Shown: positions 9,626 through 18,397, counted from the stretch's first letter. The stretch: 36,546 bases of DNA from JBJHDF01 sp050486405 (GCA_050486405.1 JBJHDF010000032.1:1-36546), one strand, 5' to 3'. The notes: generated from the letters alone by a model not told the origin. Made by a program: numbers and translations.

Positions 9626-10131
9626 GCGCGATCGACGCGAAGGCACTGGCGCTGCGTCCGGAGACGGAAGCCGACCTGGCGTTTCTGCGTGAGCTTTACG
9701 CCAGTACGCGCTGGGAAGAACTGGCGGTCACCGGGTGGCCGCCAGAGCAGATAGAGGCCTTTCTGCGCATGCAGTTCGAGGCTCAATATCGTCACTATCA
9801 GCTGCATTACGCCGACGCCAGCTTCGATATCATTCTCTGCCGGAGCGAGCCCGCAGGACGGCTCTATGTGCATCGCGGCAAGAAGGAAGTGCGCATCGTC
9901 GATATCTCACTGCTGCCGCAATGGCGGGGTCGGGGCATTGGCAGCTTTTATCTGCGACAGTTGATTGCCGAAGCCCGTGACTCGGCACTGCCGGTGGGTA
10001 TTCACGTTGAACGCAACAACCCGGCGCTGGGGCTGTACCGGCGCCTGGGGTTTGCAACGCGGGAAGACAAGGGTATCTATCTATATCTGGTGCGCCCGGT
10101 TGATGCGGCTGTTACGGAGCTGGACGATTGA
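9622..10131 (+). CDS. GNAT family N-acetyltransferase
   Basis: A 169-residue protein with the GNAT fold. After an N-terminal 'LRPETEADLAFLRELYASTRW' it has the acetyl-CoA binding loop 'QWRGRGIGSFYLRQLI' near residue 95-110 and 'VERNNPALGLYRRLGF' near residue 130-146, both typical of the family. The start ATG overlaps the stop of collar paralogue 3, so it belongs to the same transcript. The substrate is unknown; the position suggests it could modify one of the neighbouring proteins, but nothing in the sequence proves that. Its 3' end overlaps the convergent DUF6916 gene by 20 bp. Confidence 0.88.
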   Translation: MSAIDAKALALRPETEADLAFLRELYASTRWEELAVTGWPPEQIEAFLRMQFEAQYRHYQLHYADASFDIILCRSEPAGRLYVHRGKKEVRIVDISLLPQWRGRGIGSFYLRQLIAEARDSALPVGIHVERNNPALGLYRRLGFATREDKGIYLYLVRPVDAAVTELDD

Positions 10132-10402
10132 ACACGGACTCGTATTCCACCTGCTCGCCCTGTTGCGTCACGGGGACGATAAACAGCGAGAGATCGCCCA
10201 GGGTCTGGTGACTGACGGTGTAGGTCGCCTGGGGCAGCGGCGGCGCCGGGCCCTTGAACATCAACGCAAAGCACTCGTATCCCGCCCCGGGCGGTGTGCG
10301 CGTTTCCACGGATGCCAGAGTCAGATCCACAGCCACAGGCTCTTTTATCGGGAAGATACTACCGGTATGCTGTTGAAAGGTTTCCAGGGATACTTGGGTC
10401 AT
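10112..10402 (-). CDS. DUF6916 family protein
   Basis: A 96-residue protein matching the pattern I know for DUF6916: 'TFQQHTGSIF', 'FALMFKGP..PLPQATYTVSHQTLGDLSLFIVPV', 'YESVFNR'. The ATG at 10402 is preferred over a position 27 bases further upstream because GGAGAAGA (10407-10414) sits just before it. It reads against the collar/GNAT genes and its last 20 bp overlap the GNAT 3' end. Genes of this family often sit beside tail-collar genes, which supports a shared job. Its biochemical function is unknown. It has no signal peptide or membrane segment. Confidence 0.75.
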   Translation of the reverse strand: MTQVSLETFQQHTGSIFPIKEPVAVDLTLASVETRTPPGAGYECFALMFKGPAPPLPQATYTVSHQTLGDLSLFIVPVTQQGEQVEYESVFNRPAP

Positions 10403-10467
10403 GAATTCTTCTCCTGTCCGGACCGCCATGCTAACAGAAGCTGTCTTTAAACGGGCGCATTTCCGCG

Positions 10468-11967
10468 ATGTTTAACCTCTCCCGACTGTTCAATAGCCGC
10501 GCCGAACATATTGCCGCCATTGATCTCGGTTCCAACAGCTTTCACCTGATCATTGCCCGCTGGCACGACAACCAACTCACCCTGCTGGACCGCCTGCGCG
10601 AGCCGGTGCGTCTGGGTTGGGGGTTGGGAGAAGACGGCAGTCTGGATCAGGCGTCCCGCGACCGGGCGCTGGCCTGTCTGGAGCGGTTCGGTGAGCGCCT
10701 GCGCGAGTACCCGTCACGCAGCGTGCGGGTGGTGGGCACCAAGACGCTGCGCAGTATCACTGACGCCAGCGAATTTCTGCGCGAAGCCCGGGAACGCCTG
10801 GGCCATCCGGTGGAAATCATTTCCGGCGAAGAAGAGGCGCGCCTGATCTATCTGGGTGTGGCTCACGGCGTGGCGCCGGGAGAGGGGCGGCGGTTGCTGG
10901 TGGATATCGGCGGCGGCAGCACCGAAGTCATTCTGGGGCAGGGCATGGAGCCACAGCTCAAGGAAAGCCTGAATATGGGCTGCGTGGCTCTGACCAAGGC
11001 CTGGTTTGCCGATGGCAGGGTGAGTGACAAACTGATCAAAAAAGCCCGTACCGCCTGCCTGCAGGAAGTGGCGCCGATCGTTGATGAGTTCACCGACCTG
11101 GGGTGGCAGGAGGTGCTGGGTGCTTCCGGTACCATCAAGGCAGTGGCCAGGGTGTGCGAATCGGCCGGCTGGAGCGATGGCACCATTACCCTGGAGTACC
11201 TGGAGCGTATCGTTCAGTTATACCGTGAGCACGGCAAAACAGACCTTAAACTGGGTGGGGTATCGGAGGATCGGGAGCCGGTCTTTCTGGCGGGTGCTAT
11301 TGTGCTCGCCGCACTGTTTGAAAGCCTGCAGATCGAGCAGATGGCGGCTGCAGAATGGGCGCTGCGCGAGGGTCTGCTCTACGACCTGAAAGGGCGCCTG
11401 GAGAACCACGACATCCGCCAAGCCAGTGTGGATGCGCTGGCGCGTCGCTTTCACGTCAACGAGGAAAAGTCGCAGCGGGTGGAACAGACCGCTCTGGCGT
11501 TACTGGAGCAGGCGGCCGATGACTGGGCGCTGGCGCCGGAAGAGGCTGGCAAACTGCTGACATGGTCAGCCCGGCTTTACCCGGTGGGACTGGATATCGC
11601 CCACAGTGACTATCACAAACACAGCGCCTATATTGTGCAGCATGTGGATCTGGCGGGTTGCTCGCGGGCGGAGCAAGCCCAGTTGGCCGCGCTGGTATTG
11701 GCTCATCGCAAGCGTTTTCCGGTGAAGCAGTTTCCCGAGGGAGATACGGATCTGCTCAGGCTGGCGATATTGCTCAGGCTGGCGGTGATACTGAACCGCG
11801 GACGAAAAAGAGACGGCTTGCCGGAATTCTCGTTTCAGGTCAAAAAAAACAAGTTGAGCCTGGGCTTTCCCGAAGGCTGGCTGGAAGCCAATCCCCTGAC
11901 CCAGGCCGACCTGGAAACCGAAGCCCGATATCTGGAGGATATTGGTTACAAGCTGTTGTTGAGTTAG
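10468..11967 (+). CDS. ppx: Exopolyphosphatase
   Basis: A 499-residue Ppx/GppA phosphatase that releases phosphate from the ends of inorganic polyphosphate. The actin-like ATPase fold is shown by 'AAIDLGSNSFHLII' (from residue 16) and the second phosphate loop 'VDIGGGSTEVILG' (residues 145-157). The C-terminal half has the HD-like region with 'HSDYHKHSAYIVQH'. Length agrees with the E. coli enzyme (about 513). GppA (pppGpp phosphatase) is a close relative; the length and the facing ppk1 gene favour Ppx. No clear Shine-Dalgarno precedes the ATG. It is transcribed towards ppk1, with a palindromic repeat between the two stops. Confidence 0.93.
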   Translation: MFNLSRLFNSRAEHIAAIDLGSNSFHLIIARWHDNQLTLLDRLREPVRLGWGLGEDGSLDQASRDRALACLERFGERLREYPSRSVRVVGTKTLRSITDASEFLREARERLGHPVEIISGEEEARLIYLGVAHGVAPGEGRRLLVDIGGGSTEVILGQGMEPQLKESLNMGCVALTKAWFADGRVSDKLIKKARTACLQEVAPIVDEFTDLGWQEVLGASGTIKAVARVCESAGWSDGTITLEYLERIVQLYREHGKTDLKLGGVSEDREPVFLAGAIVLAALFESLQIEQMAAAEWALREGLLYDLKGRLENHDIRQASVDALARRFHVNEEKSQRVEQTALALLEQAADDWALAPEEAGKLLTWSARLYPVGLDIAHSDYHKHSAYIVQHVDLAGCSRAEQAQLAALVLAHRKRFPVKQFPEGDTDLLRLAILLRLAVILNRGRKRDGLPEFSFQVKKNKLSLGFPEGWLEANPLTQADLETEARYLEDIGYKLLLS

Positions 11968-11971
11968 TGCT

Positions 11972-12212
11972 CAGGTTTCGGAGTTCAGCGGCTTCGGTAT
12001 GGCACAAGCCTGGGCCGGGGATGCCCTTCCGGGACCGTACTCAGCACGACTGTATGGAAGCAGGAGGTAGGGCGACGCAGGATGCCAAAGCCGAGGGATG
12101 CTGTGTCCGAGCCCCCGAGCGGAGCGGTATAGACTTTACGGCGTGTCCCGCTGCCTAAACCGCTCCGCTCGGGCCCAGGGTCGGGCTCCAAATATCGAAG
12201 TCCGAAACTTGT
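11972..12212. repeat. Dispersed palindromic intergenic element, copy A
   Basis: It fills the whole gap between the convergent ppx and ppk1 stops. The ends are inverted: AGGTTTCGGA at 11973-11982 and TCCGAAACTT at 12201-12210. Positions 11977-12046 match 23123-23192 (copy B) at about 65 of 70 bases. Inside, CCCGAGCGGAGCGGT (12114-12128) and its exact complement (12159-12173) form a 15-bp stem. Compared with copy B it carries about 50 extra bases after 12046. No coding capacity or transposase was seen. It may act as a two-way terminator. Confidence 0.8.
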
Positions 12213-12213
12213 G

Positions 12214-14274
12214 TTAGAAGTGTCTGGCCGCCCAGCGTTCCAGCAAAAGCGCCTGTGCATCTATCGGCGTTTCGCCTTCTTCCGGCTGCAGGTGAATGTA
12301 GCTGCCGTCCTCCTGCAGTAGCCAGGCGTGCGTGTTGTCATCCAGATAGGCGTGGAGGTCTTCCATGATGCGCTCCCGGATCTTCTTGTTTCTGACGGGG
12401 AAGCAGGTCTCCACCCGGTGGAACATATTGCGCATCATCCAGTCGGCACTTGAACAGAACAGCTCGGGTTCTCCGTTATTTTCAAAGTAGAAGACCCGGG
12501 TGTGTTCCAGAAAGCGGCCCACAATGGAGCGCACCTGGATATTTTCCGACAGGCCGGCAACACCGGGCCTGAGTTGGCAGACGCCGCGCACTATCAGATC
12601 GATTCTCACCCCTGCCTGGGATGCCGCGTACAGTTCATTGACAAGCTCCTCCTCATAAAGCGCATTCATTTTGGCGATGATACGGGCGGGTTTCCCCTGT
12701 TCCGCCAACTCTCTTTCGTTGCGGATTCTGCGCAGCATGCCCTTGTGCAGGGTAAAAGGGGCGTACAGCAGCGCATCCATCTTGGATGCCTTTCCCATGC
12801 TGCTCAACTGGAGAAAAATACGGTAGACATCTTCGGTGATTTCCTTGTCGCAGGTCATCAGGCCGTAGTCGGTATACACCTGGGTGGTTTTTGGGTGGTA
12901 GTTGCCGGTGCCCAGATGCACGTAGTAGCGCAGCTTGCTGGATTCCCGGCGGGCCACCAGAGCCATTTTGGCGTGGGTCTTGTAGCCCACTACACCGTAA
13001 ATAACGTGTATGCCATAGCGCTGCAACCGCTCGGCCAGCAGCACGTTTTCCTCCTCTTCAAAGCGTGCGCGCAACTCGACAATGGCGGTGACTTCCTTGC
13101 CCGCCTTGGCGGCAGTGACCAGTGCCTCTACAACCGGAGAGTTGGCGCCGGCTCGGTACAGAGTCTGCTTGATGGCCAGAACGTGGGGGTCAGTCGCCGC
13201 CTCGCGCAGAAAGTCGACCACCGCCTGGAACGAATCGAAGGGGTGGTGCAGCAGCATATCCTGCTTGGCGATGGCGTCAAAATAGCTGTTGGACCGTTTC
13301 GGCAGCTTGGGCATGGCCTGGACAAAAGGCGGAAAATAGTAGGCCCCATCCCGGACCAGGTCGAACAGATCGGAAAGCCGGTTCAGGTTGATGGGGCCAT
13401 TGATGCGGTAGAGGTCGCGTCGATTGATTTCACAGCGTTGCAGCAAAAATTCTTCCAGTTCTTCGGGCATGCCTGTGGCCACTTCGAGGCGCACTTCGTC
13501 GCCGTACTGGCGGTAGGCCAGTTCGCCCTGCACTGCGCGCAGCAGGTCGTCGGTTTCCTCTTCATCGAGAAATATATCGGAGTTGCGGGTCAACCGGAAT
13601 TGGTAACTGTCGATCACCTTCATGCCAATAAAGATTTCTGCCATGAAGTAGTGGATGATCGAGGACATAAAGACAAAGCAGCGGCCTTCGCCGGTCAGTT
13701 CGCCCGGCAGCTCGAGTAAGTGTGGCAGTGACCGGGGAACCTGCACTATAGCGCGGCCTGAGTTGCGGCCAAAGGCATCCTTGCCGTCCAGCTTGACGAT
13801 AAAGTTCAGGCTTTTATTGAGAATGCGAGGGAAGGGGTGAGCCGGATCAAGCCCGATTGGGCTGAGCACTGGGAGCACATCGCTTTCAAAATAGTCCTTC
13901 AGGTATTTGACCTGCTGGGAGCTCCACTCGTCCCGGCGCAGAATACTGAGGCCGTTCTGGCGCAACAGCGGCAGCAGATCGCTGTTCAGCAACTCATAGT
14001 GTTCTACCACCAGTTGGTGCGCGCGCTGCGATATTTCCGATAGCGTCTGCTCGTGTGTCAGCCCGTCGGGTCCTGGCGTGGAGGCCGCGCCCAACTCCAG
14101 CATCTCCACCAGGCCGCCCACCCGGACCTCGAAGAACTCGTCCAGGTTGGTGGAGAATATACACAGAAAGCGCAGCCGTTCCAGTGGCGGCAGGGACAGA
14201 TCCCGTGCCTGATAGAGCACCCGTTTGTGGAACTCCAGCAGGCTCAGTTCCCGGTTGAAAAACGCCGACGACAC
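12214..14274 (-). CDS. ppk1: Polyphosphate kinase 1
   Basis: Synthesises polyphosphate from ATP, reversibly. From the GTG at 14274 the protein has 686 residues, close to E. coli PPK (688). The GTG start is chosen because AGGAG lies at 14282-14286, 7 bases upstream; an ATG at 14295 in the same frame would add 7 residues but lacks a good ribosome site. The N-terminus 'FFNRELSLLEFHKRVLYQA' is typical. The catalytic histidines fall in 'GYKTHAK' (His434) and 'FLEHTRVFYFEN' (His591), close to the E. coli numbers 435 and 592. It faces ppx, forming a polyphosphate synthesis/breakdown pair. A possible Pho box lies just upstream. Confidence 0.96.
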   Translation of the reverse strand: MSSAFFNRELSLLEFHKRVLYQARDLSLPPLERLRFLCIFSTNLDEFFEVRVGGLVEMLELGAASTPGPDGLTHEQTLSEISQRAHQLVVEHYELLNSDLLPLLRQNGLSILRRDEWSSQQVKYLKDYFESDVLPVLSPIGLDPAHPFPRILNKSLNFIVKLDGKDAFGRNSGRAIVQVPRSLPHLLELPGELTGEGRCFVFMSSIIHYFMAEIFIGMKVIDSYQFRLTRNSDIFLDEEETDDLLRAVQGELAYRQYGDEVRLEVATGMPEELEEFLLQRCEINRRDLYRINGPINLNRLSDLFDLVRDGAYYFPPFVQAMPKLPKRSNSYFDAIAKQDMLLHHPFDSFQAVVDFLREAATDPHVLAIKQTLYRAGANSPVVEALVTAAKAGKEVTAIVELRARFEEEENVLLAERLQRYGIHVIYGVVGYKTHAKMALVARRESSKLRYYVHLGTGNYHPKTTQVYTDYGLMTCDKEITEDVYRIFLQLSSMGKASKMDALLYAPFTLHKGMLRRIRNERELAEQGKPARIIAKMNALYEEELVNELYAASQAGVRIDLIVRGVCQLRPGVAGLSENIQVRSIVGRFLEHTRVFYFENNGEPELFCSSADWMMRNMFHRVETCFPVRNKKIRERIMEDLHAYLDDNTHAWLLQEDGSYIHLQPEEGETPIDAQALLLERWAARHF

Positions 14275-14313
14275 CGCGCAGCTCCTGTTGATCATGGCAG
14301 GGAATCCAAGTGT

Positions 14314-14331
14314 ATGGCAGTAATGTTACAG
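14314..14331 (-). promoter_or_regulatory. Possible Pho box (PhoB site) upstream of ppk1
   Basis: On the minus strand the sequence is CTGTAAC-ATTA-CTGCCAT: two 7-mers separated by an AT-only 4-mer. It matches 11 of 14 positions of the known CTGTCAT-N4-CTGTCAT PhoB half-sites. It ends 39 bases before the preferred GTG start. No good -10 box was found after it, so this remains a candidate. PhoB control of ppk is established in several bacteria. Confidence 0.45.
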
Positions 14332-14401
14332 TCTGGTGACCAACCCCGGACGTTGGTTGCCGGCCCCGTTGGAGCAGTATAGCAGGTGGTATGGCTGCGG
14401 A

Positions 14402-17400
14402 TCAGTGGTCTGAGATAACGCAGTTTCGCCCCTTGGCCTTGGCCTGATAGAGTGCGTGGTCCGCCCGCTTCAGCGCGCTTTCGTAGCTGTCATTGGCGCG
14501 CAGGTGGGTAAGTCCGATGCTAACAGTGACGCGCAGTGGCTTGTCTGAAGTCTCGAATAGATGTTGTTCCACGGCGGTGCGTACTTTCTCCGCCAACTGT
14601 TTGCTGTTTTTGCGGCCCTGGGTCGAGCAGAGCAGAACGAACTCCTCGCCGCCCCAGCGACCCAGGTGGTCGCTGTGGCGGATGCAACTGCGAATCAGGC
14701 GGGAGATTTCCGTCAGTACCCGGTCGCCGGTGTCGTGGCCGCAGTGATCGTTGATGCGCTTGAAGTGATCGATATCCAGTAGCATCAGGCAGATGCCCTT
14801 GCGGGTTTCCTCGTTGGCGAATATGCCTTCGGCGATCTGCGCGATACCGGCGCGATTGTAGAGCAACGTCAGTGGGTCGGTAATGGATTTACTCTTGTAG
14901 ACTTCGGCGCGAATGCGCAGCTTGATGAATTCACTGCGGAAGTACAGGACCAACAGCAAGCACATTACATAGAGGCTGTAGGCCCACCATGTGCGCCAGG
15001 GCGGCGGAACTATGGTGATGGCCAGAGTCTGACCTTCTACCCATACCTCGCCGTCCAGGCTGGCGCGGGTGCGGAAAGTGTACCGGCCCGGGCTGATATT
15101 GGTATAGGTGGCGGTATTGCTGCGGCCAATATTGTTCCAGTCCCGGTCGAAGCCTTCCAGCTTGTAGCTGTATTGCACCGAACTGCTGTTGCGGTAATTG
15201 AGCGCGGCAAAATCAAAGGAAAACATGGTGTCGCGATAGTCCAGGCGCAGGTCGTTGGACAGTGAGATGGCCCGCTTCAGGGTTTTACCTTCGGGATCAA
15301 TGGGCACCTCCTCGTTGAGAACCCGAAAGTGGGTAATCAGCACCGGGAAATGTGAGTCGGTGGCGCCCAGGTCATCGGGGTGCAGTACGGTCAGTCCTTC
15401 GGCGCTGCCAAAATACAAATGCCCAGAGCTGGCACTGAAGCTGGCGTCCCGATTGAAATGACTGCCCGCCAGGCCATCTTCCCGGCTGAATGTGGTGACT
15501 CTCATGGTGTCGTGTTCGATACGCGCCAGCCCATTGGCGGTGGCCAGCCAGATATACCCGTATTCGTCCTCTACTATGCTGGCGATGTTGGACGAGGGGA
15601 GACCGTCCTGAATATCCAGATAGCGAAAGCTGCCACTGCCGTGGTCGTAGATGTTGACACCGCGGTGCTGGGTTCCCACCCAGACCCACTGGCGGCTGTC
15701 TTCGAAGATGGACCTTATGTTTTTGCTGGAGGTGGCGTTGGCGGCGCCGGTTTCATAGGGAAAGTGAAAAAAGGTTTCCGTCTCCGGGTCGAAGGCGTCG
15801 AGCCCGGTAAAGGTGCCCAACCAGAGGCGCCTGTCGCTGATTTCCCGGATGGCGGAAATGAAGTTTCCGGAAATCCCGTTGGGGTCGTCGGGGTCGTGGC
15901 TGAAGTGGGTAAAGTTATCGCTCTCGCGGTTATAACGGGCCAGACCGGCGGTTTCGGTACCGATCCAGACACGCCCCTGACTGTCCAGGGTGATGTCCCA
16001 GATAAACAGGCACTGGATGCTGTTGGGATCTGTATCGTCGGGGCGGTAGCGGTGGAAGATACCCGTTTCGGGGTTGAACCGGTGCAGACCGCCGGCCCAG
16101 GTGCCGATCCAGAGTTGCCCGTCGATATCCTCGGCGATGGCCAGCACGGGGTTGCCGCCCAGCGCTTCCGGGTTGGACGGATCGCTGAGGTAGCGGCGAA
16201 ACTCGCCGGTTTTTGGGTCAAGGGCGTTGAGGCCGCCTTCCGTGCCCACCCAGATGGTCCCGTCCCGGCTTTCCCGCACACGCAGTATGGCATTGTGGCT
16301 GAGGCTGGTGTTATCTCCGGTGCGACTCAAAAAATGCTGGAAGGCCTGGGTGCTGCGATTGTAAAAATTTACACCGGAGGGGAAGGCCCCTATCCACAGG
16401 TCGGAGTTGCGGTCTTCGTATACCACTCGCAGTTGATTGGAGAGAGGGCTGTTGGGGTCGAGGCGGGAGTGCAGGTAGTGATGAAAACTCTGGCTGTGTT
16501 CGTCATAGCGGGCGAGTCCGCCCTGATCCAGTGCCGCCCAGATGATTCCTTCGCTGTCCTCTGTGATATCCCAGACGATGCCACTTTTCAGATCGGGTTT
16601 GTCGCCGTTGGTGTGGCGAAACTGGATCACCTTTCCGGATGGGCGATGAATCCGGGTAATACCATTGCTGTAGGTGCCCAGCCAGGTATGATCGCTGCTG
16701 TCGTGGAGGATATAGCGCACGCTGTTGCTCAGCAGCGAGTCGGGGGCAGAAGCGTCGTGTAACAGGTACCGGAATTGACGGCTTTGCGGATTGAAAACGG
16801 CAACGCCCATACCGGCCGTGGCCAGCCATGCGTTGCCGTCGGGGTCTACGGCAATATTGCGGATCTGCTCAGCGTTGGGTGCTCGAGGGATGGGCGGGCG
16901 GGGAAAGTAAACGCTCATGGCAGTACGCTGGGGATTGATGACGTAGAGGCCGCGAAAGGCGCCCACATACAGGGTGTTGTCCGCACCCACGGCCAGGGCC
17001 GAAATGGCCTCCGTTTCGAAGGTGACGCCGCCGAGAGAACGTATGTGGGTAAAATCGTCGGTCTGGCTGTTGTAACGCGCCAACCCCCCTTCAGTGGCGG
17101 CCCAAAGCACGCCGTCGTGGTCCACCGCAAGATACCAGACGTAGCTGGCGGGAAGCGTACCGGTCTGTCGGGGGTCGGCCTGGTAGAGGCGGATCTGGCG
17201 GCCGTCGTAACGGCCCAGGCCGTTTTCCGCTCCCATCCAGATGAAACCTTGAGAATCCTGGACAATGGTGTTTATGCCACCCATCTGGTGGATGGCAGCG
17301 TCAGTTGGGCTGAAAGGTGTTTCAAAACGGATATCAGGCGCCTGAGCCAGAGTCGCGTTGCCAGCGACCAGTGACAGCAGCACTAGCAGAGCTGATGCGA

Positions 17401-17452
17401 AGTGCAGCAGAGGCGGAGTGGTAACCGGCTGGGTGCGACGGGTAGCTGCCAT
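14402..17452 (-). CDS. Propeller-sensor diguanylate cyclase
   Basis: A membrane protein that should make cyclic di-GMP in response to a periplasmic signal. From the ATG at 17452 it has 1016 residues; a TTG at 17488 could add 12 more. A signal peptide ('LLHFASALLVLLSLVAGNATLAQA') is followed by at least twelve two-component-regulator propeller repeats of the 'DxxGxxWxGTxxGLxRYD' kind. A Y_Y_Y domain (about residues 745-812), one transmembrane helix (about 818-837) and a C-terminal GGDEF domain complete it. The active site is intact as GGEEF (residues 934-938). RHSD five residues before it is an RxxD inhibitory site, so product inhibition is expected. No histidine kinase domain is present. It lies 57 bp downstream of comF on the same strand and may share its transcript. 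The ligand is unknown. Confidence 0.9.
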   Translation of the reverse strand: MAATRRTQPVTTPPLLHFASALLVLLSLVAGNATLAQAPDIRFETPFSPTDAAIHQMGGINTIVQDSQGFIWMGAENGLGRYDGRQIRLYQADPRQTGTLPASYVWYLAVDHDGVLWAATEGGLARYNSQTDDFTHIRSLGGVTFETEAISALAVGADNTLYVGAFRGLYVINPQRTAMSVYFPRPPIPRAPNAEQIRNIAVDPDGNAWLATAGMGVAVFNPQSRQFRYLLHDASAPDSLLSNSVRYILHDSSDHTWLGTYSNGITRIHRPSGKVIQFRHTNGDKPDLKSGIVWDITEDSEGIIWAALDQGGLARYDEHSQSFHHYLHSRLDPNSPLSNQLRVVYEDRNSDLWIGAFPSGVNFYNRSTQAFQHFLSRTGDNTSLSHNAILRVRESRDGTIWVGTEGGLNALDPKTGEFRRYLSDPSNPEALGGNPVLAIAEDIDGQLWIGTWAGGLHRFNPETGIFHRYRPDDTDPNSIQCLFIWDITLDSQGRVWIGTETAGLARYNRESDNFTHFSHDPDDPNGISGNFISAIREISDRRLWLGTFTGLDAFDPETETFFHFPYETGAANATSSKNIRSIFEDSRQWVWVGTQHRGVNIYDHGSGSFRYLDIQDGLPSSNIASIVEDEYGYIWLATANGLARIEHDTMRVTTFSREDGLAGSHFNRDASFSASSGHLYFGSAEGLTVLHPDDLGATDSHFPVLITHFRVLNEEVPIDPEGKTLKRAISLSNDLRLDYRDTMFSFDFAALNYRNSSSVQYSYKLEGFDRDWNNIGRSNTATYTNISPGRYTFRTRASLDGEVWVEGQTLAITIVPPPWRTWWAYSLYVMCLLLVLYFRSEFIKLRIRAEVYKSKSITDPLTLLYNRAGIAQIAEGIFANEETRKGICLMLLDIDHFKRINDHCGHDTGDRVLTEISRLIRSCIRHSDHLGRWGGEEFVLLCSTQGRKNSKQLAEKVRTAVEQHLFETSDKPLRVTVSIGLTHLRANDSYESALKRADHALYQAKAKGRNCVISDH

Positions 17453-17509
17453 GAAATTTCTCGGTGGCGCCTCCTGCTGGGAAACCAAAGATCGACATCT
17501 TCAGGATAG

Positions 17510-18313
17510 TCAACGAACCACGGCGGCACATCCTTTTTTTGGCGCTTGTAGCGCACCCTCGCCAGCGACGGCCTCCGGCGTGCGCGCCAGCGCCCAAACC
17601 TGGATGTCGTCGGCGCCCGCCTCACTGAACAGGCGGGCGAGTTGCCGCAGTGTCGCGGTGGTGGTGACCACATCGTCCACTAGCGCCAGGCTTTTGCCCG
17701 CCACTATGTCCCGGGCGCCGGGAGTCAGCACAAAGGCCCCGCGCAGGTTGCGCTGGCGTTGTTGGCGGCCGAGCTTCTGCTGATTGGCTGTGGCTCGGCG
17801 CCGCCGGCACAGGCGGCTATGCACCGGCACCCCAAGCGCCCGACCCAGGGGCAGAGCCAGTTCCTCCGCCTGGTTGAAGCCCCGCAGCAGCCGCCGGGAC
17901 CAGTGCAGGGGCACAGGGACAATGAGATCCGGCAGGTTGTCGCCCTGGTGCAGTACATGGTCGCGCAGCAACTGCGCCAGCAGTCGACCGCAGGTCATCT
18001 GCCGGCGGTATTTGAACCGGTGCAGCAAGCGATCCAGGGGATGACCGTAAACGTAGGGAATCAGGCTGCGGCTGAAGGGCGGTGGCCGATGGAGGCAGTG
18101 GCCGCAACTGCCGGCATCCACCGCCAGTGGCAGTGAGCAGACCTCGCAGTGGCCGCTGGGCAAGTGGGGCAGATCCAACAGGCAGCCGGCGCAGATCAGT
18201 TCGCCGTTCAGGGTTTCGCCGCACAGCAGGCAGTGGCTGGGCAGCAGGCGATTGCCTAGACGGCGCAACTGGCGAGTGATGGATTCAAAAGACGGATTGG
18301 AGAGCAGGGACAT
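17510..18313 (-). CDS. comF: ComF family phosphoribosyltransferase-like protein
   Basis: A 267-residue ComF/GntX-type protein linked in other bacteria to DNA uptake or use of extracellular DNA. The N-terminus has a zinc-finger pattern, 'CLLCGE...CAGC' and 'CEVC...CGHC'. The C-terminus carries the phosphoribosyl-diphosphate loop 'LALVDDVVTTTATLRQLAR'. The ATG at 18313 is preferred because AAGGAG precedes it by 10 bases; a TTG at 18361 would overlap the likely promoter. It is divergent from bioB, a common arrangement in pseudomonads and relatives. Confidence 0.92.
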   Translation of the reverse strand: MSLLSNPSFESITRQLRRLGNRLLPSHCLLCGETLNGELICAGCLLDLPHLPSGHCEVCSLPLAVDAGSCGHCLHRPPPFSRSLIPYVYGHPLDRLLHRFKYRRQMTCGRLLAQLLRDHVLHQGDNLPDLIVPVPLHWSRRLLRGFNQAEELALPLGRALGVPVHSRLCRRRRATANQQKLGRQQRQRNLRGAFVLTPGARDIVAGKSLALVDDVVTTTATLRQLARLFSEAGADDIQVWALARTPEAVAGEGALQAPKKGCAAVVR

Positions 18314-18360
18314 GGACGCAAAACTCCTTTTTCGCGTTGTTGTGGCTATATGTTGTGGCA

Positions 18361-18389
18361 ATTTTGGACGTTTGCCGGGCTGCTGTCAA
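18361..18389 (-). promoter_or_regulatory. Candidate sigma-70 promoter for comF
   Basis: On the minus strand TTGACA (18389-18384) and CAAAAT (18366-18361) are separated by 17 bases. It points at comF and starts 9 bp from the biotin operator on the other side, so BirA binding could also affect it. Confidence 0.5.
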
Positions 18390-18397
18390 AACCGGAG

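Noticed and set aside
10438..10455. Pho box before ppx
   Set aside because: Only one half-site (CTGTCTT) is reasonable. The second matches about 3 of 7 positions, no better than chance.
12502..13719. Long open frame on the strand opposite ppk1
   Set aside because: It lies wholly inside ppk1, has no recognisable motif, and its composition is that of a GC-rich antisense shadow.
15380..16762. Long open frame opposite the diguanylate cyclase gene
   Set aside because: The real gene shows propeller repeats, TM helix and GGEEF in order. The opposite frame shows only repeat-derived low-complexity sequence.
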